From assembly GCA_025937115.1 (NCBI GenBank), contig JAICSB010000279.1, positions 1 to 5,114 on the forward strand: DNA of 5,114 nt, read 5' to 3'. Positions 1 to 5,114 of this stretch are shown here, one piece after another (the stretch's first letter is position 1; the number at the start of each line of letters is the position of its first letter). The stretch is from Pseudonocardiaceae bacterium. GTDB taxonomy: Bacteria; Actinomycetota; Actinomycetes; Mycobacteriales; Pseudonocardiaceae. A model generated the notes under the pieces. The model saw only the letters and a list, made by a program, of their open reading frames with translations. It ran no database searches and was not told the DNA's origin. The position numbers were made by a program, and so were the translations under genes.

Positions 1-135
1 CCCGTCGAACGAGCCATCGCCAACCTGAAGACATGGCGGATCCTCTTCACGGATTACAGAAGACCACTAAAGACCTTCTTGTCCTCATTCCGGGCTGCAA
101 TCGGTCTATACTTCTTCAAGGAGGGTTTCGCATAA
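1..135 (+). CDS. IS5-type DDE transposase, C-terminal end (5' part outside window)
   Basis: This is the last 44 codons of a transposase, open from the first base of the window to TAA at 133-135. The protein starts PVERAIANLKTWRILFTDYR. The Glu at residue 3, followed six residues later by Lys10 (E-x6-K), matches the end of the DDE catalytic domain (the YREK signature) of IS4/IS5-type transposases, and the LKTWRIL tail is typical of the DDE_Tnp_4 group. The encoded enzyme would cut and join insertion-sequence ends. Only the final catalytic Glu is visible, so I cannot say whether the element is intact or which IS it is. The gene stops only a few bases before recognisable HNH-nuclease sequence, so the right end of the element must lie close to 136-150, or the element has lost its end. 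The terminal repeat and target duplication cannot be assigned without the left end. Confidence 0.85.
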   Translation, partial: PVERAIANLKTWRILFTDYRRPLKTFLSSFRAAIGLYFFKEGFA

Positions 136-145
136 GCCTCTTTGA

Positions 146-895
146 GCAAAGGCTGGCGGCCGGTGCTCCATCTGCCGCGTCCAATTAGTTACCGAGGGCA
201 CCGACGAGGATGACCCATCAGTTTTTGGCGAAGAGGCCCACATCGTTGCGCAGTCGCCAAATGGCCCCAGGGCGGGCCACGTTGCGCGTGTTGACGCATA
301 CGACAACTTGATCTTACTGTGCAGTAAGCATCATAAACAGATCGACGACCAGGTTTCACATTTCAAGATTGAGCGTCTCAGAGAGATCAAGGACGCTCAC
401 GAATCATGGATCGCAGAACTGGATAAATCAAACAGCTTCGGCCCCGTCCAACTCGTGCCCGATCCCACCCGGCCGATACCGAAAGTACTTAAGATTTTTA
501 CCACGGGTAGCGGCCTGTGGCATATGATCGATGGCTCGACCGCGTTCTATCCTAGTTGGCCTGCCGGGTTGAGCGACGAGCAGGAGGACATAATTGCCGC
601 GTTTTTAGACGATGTCCGTGATTGGAACGACTGCGTAGGCGGCCAGGAGTCGTACCAAGCTAAGAGAGACGCTGCCAGAGGACTAGGCGAGCACATCAAG
701 CTTCTGGCTGAGGCGGGGTTTTTGGTCGGAGCGAGAGAACGATTTTGCCTCTTGACGGGTGATGTCCAGCAGGAACCCTCGCCGTGGCGTGTCATCGACA
801 TTGAAATTCAGCCAGCTTCCCTTGCCCAGGTCGTAGGCGCCGATGGTAAGCCGCTGGATTTCGGCCAGGATGTCGAGAATGTCTCTGGTTCGTAA
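146..895 (+). pseudogene. HNH endonuclease-domain protein, 5'-truncated
   Basis: The frame is open for 249 codons after TGA at 143-145 and ends at TAA 893-895. Numbering from base 146, the HNH core fills residues 1-69. A zinc pair is seen as RCSIC (Cys7, Cys10) and again as CSKHH (Cys59, His62). The HNH residues are His32 in EEAHIVA, Asn54 in YDNLILLC, and His63 in the HH pair. The family usually has a helix before the CxxC, ending in something like LWAKAGGRC. Here the DNA reads Leu-stop-Ala-Lys-Ala-Gly-Gly-Arg-Cys, as if a Trp codon had become TGA or the helix had been lost at the IS junction. No ATG or GTG lies in frame before the core. The first possible start, TTG at 308, would drop the CxxC and His32 and leave no active nuclease. 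Residues about 105-249 form a C-terminal region I do not recognise, with WPAGLSDEQED and an aromatic-rich middle. Intact relatives are DNA nucleases, some in defence or mobile loci. Codon use is less G/C-biased than in the operon to the right. Confidence 0.75.
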
Positions 896-999
896 GTAGG
901 CGACAGTAGTCGAACCCGCATGGCCAGCTTGGAAGGCTGCGCCCACCGCGTCGTCAGAGGCCTCGATCGGTGGTCAGACCGGGTCATACGGCCCCGCTG

Positions 1000-1042
1000 T
1001 TGACCGTGGTTGACCGGTGTTAATGGCACACACTGATGGCAC
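1000..1042. repeat. Two short tandem direct-repeat pairs
   Basis: TTGACCG occurs at 1000-1006 and 1010-1016, one helical turn apart. It is followed by TAATGGCAC at 1021-1029 and TGATGGCAC at 1034-1042, 13 bp apart with one mismatch. Such paired sites can be binding sites for a dimeric regulator or residues of small slippage events. There is no supported gene just downstream for them to control, so a regulatory role is only a possibility. Confidence 0.35.
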
Positions 1043-1081
1043 GCGGGGTGTTGGCCTGCCGCAGGACGGCGAGCGGAGCGG

Positions 1082-1216
1082 GTATCCCGTCGCGTCGGCG
1101 AGCTTGTCTCGAAGCGGGCCGGGGGCAGAGGTCCGGGTGGAGCACCGCACGCGATGAACGACACCGGACCCCTGCCCCCGGGCTGCTACGCCTTCGGCGC
1201 CGAGGTGACGGGATAC
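1082..1216. repeat. Large imperfect inverted repeat (about 135 bp hairpin or cruciform)
   Basis: Two matched blocks fold onto each other in register. The outer arms 1082-1100 and 1198-1216 pair at 17 of 19 positions, with ends GTATCCCGTC and GACGGGATAC. The inner arms 1120-1136 and 1164-1180 pair at 16 of 17, as CGGGGGCAGAGGTCCGG against CCGGACCCCTGCCCCCG. The middle segments (19 and 17 bases) pair poorly, and the loop 1137-1163 is about 27 bases. The match is far beyond chance even at high GC. It lies between convergent genes, so it could act as a two-way RNA hairpin stop, although neither flank has a T-run. It could also be an inverted duplication, a MITE-like relic, or a structured RNA. 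Confidence 0.75.
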
Positions 1217-1391
1217 TCGCGCAGCTGGTGACCCACCCCTCTCGCAGCTTGTCTGGGGCCATCCCGCCGGAGGCACGGTTGCTCTCAGGTGCAGCGCGCT
1301 GGATGACCTGTTGCGCGGGGTGTCGATCGGGAAGATCGGGGGCGCGGTGTCACGGCGGACGCGTGCTGGCGTTTTCGGGACTCGGTCTAGT

Positions 1392-2576
1392 CTACATGAA
1401 GTTGCGGGTGTGGAGGGCGGACAGTTCCGTGGCCTCGTCGGGTGGGAATCCGAGCCGGGTTAGGCGTTGCTGGCGGCCTTGGTCCATTGTGAGGTGCAGC
1501 TGTTGGACGGCGTGATGGCCGCGGGCGATCGCTGCTGGGGTCCATTCTCCTGCCGCGAGCACGGTTAGCGCGTCGAGGACGTCGGCGTTGAGGCCTGCGG
1601 TGTTGATGAGTGCGTCGTGGCGGCGCTCGATGGCGGCGCGCAGCCGGCCGCGCAGCGCGGGGTTGAGGGTGGCTTGGTGTTCTAGGTGCGCGATGCCGAA
1701 GGCGACGTGTCGGGCCTCGTCTATCCGGGCGAGCTGGGTGACTTGGCGGGTGATCGGGTCTGGGGCGTGGTGGTCGAGGAATGCGAGCAGTGTGAGGAAG
1801 CTTCCTTCGCCGAGCACCGAGAGCAAAAACGAGGCGAGTGAGAAATCCGGTTCGGACAGCAACGTCGTTAGTGATGCGCGGCCGCCGACCGAGGAGGTGC
1901 CCATGTCTGCGCTGTGCAGCAGCGCGCGTCGGGTGAAGATTTCGATGTGGCGTGCCTCGTCGGCGGCCTGGACCGCAAGTAGCTGCTGCACCTCCCGGAA
2001 GTGTGGGTGGATGCGGGCGAGCAGCCGCGCCGGGATGACCAGCGCGGCCTGCTCGTTTTCCACCAGGTAGGTCATGACCTGGACCACGGCGGTCTCGATT
2101 TCGGCGGGCAGTTCGGTGGTGGCTGCCCAGTTCACCGCGGTGGCAGGATCCCACTGCCGGGCGGCGGCGTGTGCGTAGAGCCGGGGCGCGAGGTCTGCCC
2201 AGACCACGTCACGGTCGTCGAGGTCGAAGGATGCGGCCGGTCCACCAGCTTCCACGAGCGCGCCACGCGCGGCGAGACCCCAGTGCGCGGGTGGGTGGCG
2301 GACGATCCCTTCTGGACCCGGTCCGCCGGCCCGCTCCGCGCCGGCCCACCGCTGTTCCTCGGCCCGTCCCCGCTCGACCTGGAACCCGCCGGCTGGGTCG
2401 ACGGCGAAGCCGTGCCCGGTGCTGCGACACCAGGCCCGCAGATGCACGCCCAGCGCCGGATCGGTGCCGACGACACGCAGTTGTCCCCCTGGGAGCAGCG
2501 TGCGCAGCGCCCGGTTCACGAGCAGGTGAGCACCGGAGGCGAAGCCGAGCTGCTCCAGGTCGAGCGGGCCGATCAC
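1392..2576 (-). CDS. TusA-like domain fused to ferritin-like diiron protein
   Basis: This is a 394-residue, probably soluble protein and the last gene of the operon. Residues about 4-70 look like a TusA/SirA domain: LDLEQLGF at the start, a helix, LPGGQLRVVGTDP at 28-40, and GHGF at 54-57. The CPxP motif is missing, with SGAH (Ser14-His17) in its place, so it cannot carry persulfide as TusA does. A low-complexity linker (about 70-115) follows. Residues about 155-365 are helical with a diiron ligand pattern: a Glu in YLVENEQAA (Glu173 or Glu175), AADEARH (Glu207, His210), GEGSF (Glu257), and RIDEARH (Glu287, His290). Four Glu and two His fit a ferritin-like oxygenase or oxidase that activates O2, as in AurF- or R2-like proteins; I cannot name the reaction. 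The GTG start overlaps the stop of the gene before (GTGA), suggesting coupled translation, and is kept because the TusA-like fold starts at once. The stop is TAG at 1392-1394. Confidence 0.85.
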   Translation of the reverse strand: MIGPLDLEQLGFASGAHLLVNRALRTLLPGGQLRVVGTDPALGVHLRAWCRSTGHGFAVDPAGGFQVERGRAEEQRWAGAERAGGPGPEGIVRHPPAHWGLAARGALVEAGGPAASFDLDDRDVVWADLAPRLYAHAAARQWDPATAVNWAATTELPAEIETAVVQVMTYLVENEQAALVIPARLLARIHPHFREVQQLLAVQAADEARHIEIFTRRALLHSADMGTSSVGGRASLTTLLSEPDFSLASFLLSVLGEGSFLTLLAFLDHHAPDPITRQVTQLARIDEARHVAFGIAHLEHQATLNPALRGRLRAAIERRHDALINTAGLNADVLDALTVLAAGEWTPAAIARGHHAVQQLHLTMDQGRQQRLTRLGFPPDEATELSALHTRNFM

Positions 2577-3436
2577 GGAACGTATTCCGGGTCCGTCACC
2601 GCGCCCGTCGCGTCATAGAACGCGGTCTCGTTGACCGCTGTGTCCAGCAACGCGTATCCGGTGATGCGCCCCTGCCGCCAGGCCCGCAGTCCCTCCAAGT
2701 CCAGCAGTGGGCGTACCTCAGGATCGTCGTAAGACATCGACAGCAACAGGTCGATGAACCGGTCGGCTAACTCGCCCGGCGCGGTATCCACCACGGTCAT
2801 ATTGCAATGATCGTAAGGCGCAGTTTGAGCCAGAATCCTCGACGCTGACCCCGGCAGGATGCCTTCCTGGTTGAACAGGAGATGGTTGGCGTCGATCATG
2901 CATGCGGCGTCGACCTCACCCGCGGCGAGCGCACGGGCGGCCTCGCGCTCCCCACCGATGTGATCACCATGCAGCCCCACACCAACATCAAAGCGACGGA
3001 CGGTGACATCCTCCCCCGGGCGCAGGCCAGCCGCGCGCAGGTACGACAGCGGGATCAAGGTGGCCTGCGGGGAGTCCACCGCGCCGACCGCAACGACGCG
3101 GCCCTTCAGATCGGACAGCGAGCTACAGCCCGAGTCGGCGCGGACCACCACCACCGAAGTCAGATCCCGGTCGGCGTCACGCATAGCGGCTGAGCGCACC
3201 GAGTGGCCGCGGGCGGCGGCAAGGCGCTGCGCACGAAGCCAAGCCAGCGGCGAGTTCCATGCCGCGTCGATCCGTCCCCCGACCAAGTCTTCGACCTGCC
3301 GCTCGTAATTGGAGTAGAGCACAAAGTCGAAGGGCAGCTCCGACGCTCGTAGCCATCGGCGGAAACCGTCCCAGATGGTGACCACCTTGGGGTCGTAGGC
3401 GACCGCTCCCATCACCAGCGTCGACTCGGCCATCAC
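2573..3436 (-). CDS. PhnD/SsuA-type substrate-binding-fold protein without export signal
   Basis: This 287-residue protein has the type 2 periplasmic-binding fold, closest by eye to the PhnD-like family. Visible family features are the first strand LVMGAVAYDPKVVTIWDGF (7-25), GGRIDAAWNSPLAWL (53-67), the domain crossover SLSDLKGRVVAVGAVDSPQA (106-125), and AAGEVDAACMIDANHLLFNQ (171-190). Classical members bind phosphonate or other oxyanions outside the membrane for an ABC transporter. Here the mature fold begins at residue 6 with no signal peptide, Tat motif or lipobox Cys, and no permease or ATPase gene lies beside it. A cytoplasmic ligand-binding or catalytic role is therefore more likely, as in DszB or Thi5-type enzymes of the same fold. 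The DszB cysteine near residue 27 is absent; the cysteines present are Cys104, Cys179 and Cys211. The start is GTG at 3436 or ATG at 3433; both overlap the upstream stop, and GGGG lies 7 or 10 bases before them. The stop overlaps the diiron gene. Confidence 0.85.
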   Translation of the reverse strand: MMAESTLVMGAVAYDPKVVTIWDGFRRWLRASELPFDFVLYSNYERQVEDLVGGRIDAAWNSPLAWLRAQRLAAARGHSVRSAAMRDADRDLTSVVVVRADSGCSSLSDLKGRVVAVGAVDSPQATLIPLSYLRAAGLRPGEDVTVRRFDVGVGLHGDHIGGEREAARALAAGEVDAACMIDANHLLFNQEGILPGSASRILAQTAPYDHCNMTVVDTAPGELADRFIDLLLSMSYDDPEVRPLLDLEGLRAWRQGRITGYALLDTAVNETAFYDATGAVTDPEYVP

Positions 3437-4593
3437 ACGTCTGCCCCGTCAAACAGCGGCTGCCCCAGGACGGCGCGACCGGCGAAGTCACGCAGCGCTG
3501 CTGTGGTGGGCGCCATCACCCGCGCGGCCAGCGCATCGCGGAAACTTCGCTCCACTCCGAGCTCCTTGCGGAACGCGGCACCGCCACACAACCGCATCAC
3601 CCCGTCAGCGACCTCAGATGCCGCTTCTGAGGCGACCGCCTTCACCTGAAGTACCCGCAGCATCGCGTCGGGTCGCCCGTCGTCGAGCGCACGCAGTGTG
3701 TCGGCCAAAAACGCTCGGGCTTCATCGGCGCGGGTATGAAGCCGGGCAAATTCGATCCTGCTGGCCGGCTGCTGGGCAAGCGTCTGACCGAGGTGCTCAA
3801 ACCGGGTCCGGCTCAGGTGCTCCGCCGCCTCGCACAGCAAGGCCTCCATCAACCCCACCGAAAACGCCGCATTGCCCACCAGGAATGTCGGCAGCACCAC
3901 CGACAACGCGATGTCCAGGCCGGCACCGTCCGCCCCAAGCATGGCCTTCGCCGAAACCACGGCGCCATCCGCAGTTACCGGCTTGGACGCATTGCCGCGC
4001 AGTCCCATGCCATCGAACGCACCGGCCGTGCGCAGCCCCGGCGTGTCCGATGCCACCAGCCACAGCGTCATCGGACCCTCGGCGCTTAGCGGGCGGCTCG
4101 ACCAGACGTAGCTGTCCGCCTCACCGGCCGAGGTGATCCAGCTCTTGCGCGCATCCAACCGGACGCCGTCCCCAGCGGCGGTTGCAGTGCCCATCGGCGC
4201 CCAGAAATGGCTGCGCGAGCCCGTTTCCGAAAACGCCAGACTGCTCAAGTGTTCCCCGCGTGCGATCGCTTCACGGACCTCTCGGGGCCCGTGAGCCTCC
4301 AACACAGACACTGCCGCGTAGTGCATCAACACCACCATTGCGGTCGAGCCGCAGGCCACGGCAAGGTGCTCCACCACCTCCGCAACGTCGGCAAGCGAGC
4401 CAGCCCCACCCCCAACCTCAGATGAACTCATCAGGCCAAGGACCCCCGCCTCGGCCAGCGCATCCAGCGCCGCCCGAGGATAGGCACCCGAGCGATCCAC
4501 ATCGGGCGCGGCTGGGCCGATCACCTCTGTGATCGCGCGCTTCAGCCCAGGACGGAAATCCATAACCGTTTCGGCACGCATATCAGAACTCAA
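3433..4593 (-). CDS. Acyl-CoA dehydrogenase-fold flavoprotein (dehydrogenase or DszC-like monooxygenase)
   Basis: This 386-residue protein has the three-part ACAD fold. It has an N-terminal helical domain (about 10-115, with LDALAEAGVLGLMSSSEVGG at 43-62), a middle beta domain with the FAD signature LAFSETGSRSHF (119-130) and the DARKSWITSAGEAD strand (147-160), and a C-terminal helical domain (about 225-380) with LCGGAAFRKELGVERSFRD (335-353). In classical ACADs the catalytic Glu often precedes a Gly-Thr near the C-terminus. The matching stretch here reads RVMAPTTAALRDFAG, with no Glu. The base could lie elsewhere, as in isovaleryl-CoA dehydrogenase, or the enzyme may be a flavin monooxygenase like DszC or SfnB. 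It is the first gene of the operon. The TTG start at 4591-4593 is chosen because GTGAGGAG lies 7 bases upstream; ATG at 4579-4581 is 19 bases from it. A longer frame reaches 4776 but does not look like protein. The stop TGA overlaps the next gene. Confidence 0.88.
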   Translation of the reverse strand: MSSDMRAETVMDFRPGLKRAITEVIGPAAPDVDRSGAYPRAALDALAEAGVLGLMSSSEVGGGAGSLADVAEVVEHLAVACGSTAMVVLMHYAAVSVLEAHGPREVREAIARGEHLSSLAFSETGSRSHFWAPMGTATAAGDGVRLDARKSWITSAGEADSYVWSSRPLSAEGPMTLWLVASDTPGLRTAGAFDGMGLRGNASKPVTADGAVVSAKAMLGADGAGLDIALSVVLPTFLVGNAAFSVGLMEALLCEAAEHLSRTRFEHLGQTLAQQPASRIEFARLHTRADEARAFLADTLRALDDGRPDAMLRVLQVKAVASEAASEVADGVMRLCGGAAFRKELGVERSFRDALAARVMAPTTAALRDFAGRAVLGQPLFDGADV

Positions 4594-4600
4594 CAAAGCT

Positions 4601-4608
4601 CTCCTCAC
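4601..4608 (-). promoter_or_regulatory. Strong Shine-Dalgarno deciding a TTG start
   Basis: On the minus strand this reads GTGAGGAG, a near-ideal ribosome binding site. It is 7 bases before TTG at 4593, 4 bases before TTG at 4596, and 19 before ATG at 4581. Spacing favours 4593 as the operon's first start codon, although annotation software may choose the ATG. Confidence 0.7.
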
Positions 4609-4622
4609 GAATCGATGACAAT

Positions 4623-4684
4623 CGCGGGGAAAGCCAGCACCGGAGTCAGCCCAGTACAGCACCGACCCCGCGACCGCGGGGAAA
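4623..4684. promoter_or_regulatory. Candidate operator: palindrome plus two identical boxes upstream of the operon
   Basis: CGCGGGGAAA occurs at 4623-4632 and again at 4675-4684, offset by 52 bp, close to five DNA turns. The second copy is half of a perfect dyad CCCCGCGACCGCGGGG (4666-4681, 7-bp arms, 2-base centre). CAGCACCG is also repeated between them (4635-4642 and 4657-4664, offset 22). The block sits 30-90 bp upstream of the first start codon of the minus-strand operon, where a repressor or activator would bind. The dyad is flanked by A's on the plus strand and T's before the stem on the minus strand, so it is not a terminator in either direction. Confidence 0.4.
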
Positions 4685-4903
4685 ACCGCCCGACCGGACG
4701 GATTCACGACTGGAACCTCAGCGATGGAAGAACACACAGCCTCCTTCGCCAGCGCAGACCCACAGGACGCCGGCACACCGGAATCACTTCAAATCCCCGC
4801 AGAACCGACCACAGCAGGCTAGCCCAGCATCGGGCGCGTCAAAAGCCAGTCATTCCAGTTGATCACCGGGTGAACGTCATCGCATGCTGACGATCCTTGT
4901 TGA

Positions 4904-4931
4904 GCTGGCCCACCACACCTGCTGGGCCAGC
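4904..4931. repeat. Perfect 9-bp stem hairpin
   Basis: GCTGGCCCA (4904-4912) pairs perfectly with TGGGCCAGC (4923-4931) around a 10-base loop. There is no T-run on either side. It may be a U-less terminator, as proposed for some actinobacterial genes, for a gene entering from the right edge, or simply a stem in intergenic DNA. Confidence 0.4.
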
Positions 4932-5114
4932 CGGACGATCAACCGAAGCGCTCGTTGACTACAGCGCCCGCCGGTCACGAGGATCCAGGCCGCTGCATAG
5001 CGATAGGCGGTCCGCAGTCAGACCTGCTGCGAGGGCACCCGGCTGACCCGGCGTGCATGAACAGCCAGGTCACGAGACGTGGAGTCGGGTCTGGATGCTA
5101 GAGCCTGGATCATC

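Larger units (their letters stand above)
896..1391. other. Intergenic region between convergent genes, repeat-rich, no supported gene
   Basis: About 500 bases separate the HNH pseudogene (+) from the operon end (-). Frames here are open by chance of high GC and none gives a protein I recognise as a whole. The region holds two tandem direct-repeat pairs (1000-1042) and a large imperfect inverted repeat (1082-1216), listed separately. No stem followed by a T-run was found on either strand near the operon stop at 1392, so no classical terminator is called. The return to high GC after about 900 suggests the A/T-richer HNH segment and this stretch have different histories. Confidence 0.5.
4609..5114. 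other. Upstream region of the operon, no supported gene
   Basis: The stretch holds the operon's 5' flank. I found no clear -35/-10 pair on the minus strand. Its recognisable structure is the palindrome and paired boxes at 4623-4684 and the hairpin at 4904-4931. A 32-codon plus-strand frame (4724-4822) and minus-strand frames in 4932-5114 (31 and 46 codons, separated by a TGA) are too short and unmatched to call as genes. No tRNA, transposase or CRISPR array is visible. Confidence 0.5.

Noticed and set aside
308..895. HNH gene as an intact CDS from TTG 308
   Set aside because: That start falls inside the HNH core (after Asn54), removing the CxxC and the first His; homology clearly continues upstream to about base 146.
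1154..1231. 25-codon plus-strand frame inside the palindrome (ATG 1154, GGAG 11 bases upstream)
   Set aside because: Its right half is simply one arm of the inverted repeat; no homolog is recognised and the spacing of the ribosome site is poor.
1036..1515. 159-codon plus-strand frame across the palindrome
   Set aside because: Arg/Ser-rich, runs into the 3' end of the diiron gene on the opposite strand, and lacks any recognisable motif.
1387..2154. 255-codon minus-strand frame overlapping the diiron gene
   Set aside because: Arg/Pro/His-rich translation in another frame of a clear gene, typical of a high-GC shadow.
1588..2770. Plus-strand frames opposite the diiron and binding-protein genes (1588-2070, 2001-2618, 2171-2770)
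   Set aside because: Antisense shadows of well-supported minus-strand genes with no recognisable domain.
3618..4532. Plus-strand frames opposite the ACAD-fold gene
   Set aside because: Pro/Arg/Ser-rich antisense translations with no family features.
4666..4684. Dyad as a rho-independent terminator
   Set aside because: The stem is followed by A's on the plus strand, and on the minus strand the T's come before the stem, so neither direction has the stem-then-U order.
4594..4776. Longer 5' extension of the ACAD-fold gene from an upstream start
   Set aside because: The added 61 residues do not resemble the family N-terminus, cross the palindrome, and ignore the good GTGAGGAG site that places the start at 4593.
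4615..4890. 91-codon plus-strand frame upstream of the operon
   Set aside because: Begins in the 5' flank of the operon, Arg/His/Thr-rich, no ribosome site or domain seen.
4932..5114. Minus-strand frame pair (31 and 46 codons in one frame, split by a TGA) at the right edge
   Set aside because: Could be the tail of a broken gene entering from outside, but the translation matches no family I know and is too short to call.

Overview
The window reads as high-GC actinobacterial DNA. The three genes in the right half use strongly G/C-ending codons, GTG and TTG starts, and stop/start overlaps, as is usual in Actinomycetota. The genus cannot be fixed from the sequence. The left 0.9 kb is visibly richer in A/T, which together with a transposase end suggests acquired or rearranged DNA there.

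Layout. Bases 1-135 (+) are the 3' end of an IS5-type DDE transposase whose body lies outside the window. Directly after it, 146-895 (+) is a 5'-truncated HNH nuclease gene. Its zinc/HNH core begins only a few codons after the transposase stop, an in-frame TGA sits just before the core, and there is no usable start, so it is called a pseudogene. Bases 896-1391 hold no convincing gene but contain a large imperfect inverted repeat (1082-1216) and two short direct-repeat pairs (1000-1042).

Bases 4593-1392 (-) form one tight three-gene operon in which each stop overlaps the next start by a few bases. In order of transcription the genes are: (1) an acyl-CoA dehydrogenase-fold flavoprotein, (2) a PhnD/SsuA-type substrate-binding-fold protein with no signal peptide or lipobox, and (3) a two-domain protein joining a TusA-like domain that lacks its cysteine to a ferritin-like diiron domain with two DEARH motifs. 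The operon is preceded by a good Shine-Dalgarno, and farther upstream by a palindrome and a pair of identical 10-bp boxes 52 bp apart. The remaining 4685-5114 has a perfect 9-bp stem hairpin but no gene I can support.

The operon is the main point of interest. It combines two likely O2/redox centres (flavin and non-heme diiron) with a binding-protein fold that seems to be cytoplasmic and a sulfur-carrier-like fold that has lost its sulfur-carrying cysteine. It has no transporter permease or ATPase, and no CoA ligase or thiolase, in the window. By analogy with DszC/DszB, where an ACAD-fold monooxygenase works with an enzyme of periplasmic-binding-protein fold, I infer an oxidative small-molecule pathway, perhaps on a sulfur- or phosphorus-containing substrate. 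The substrate cannot be read from the sequence.
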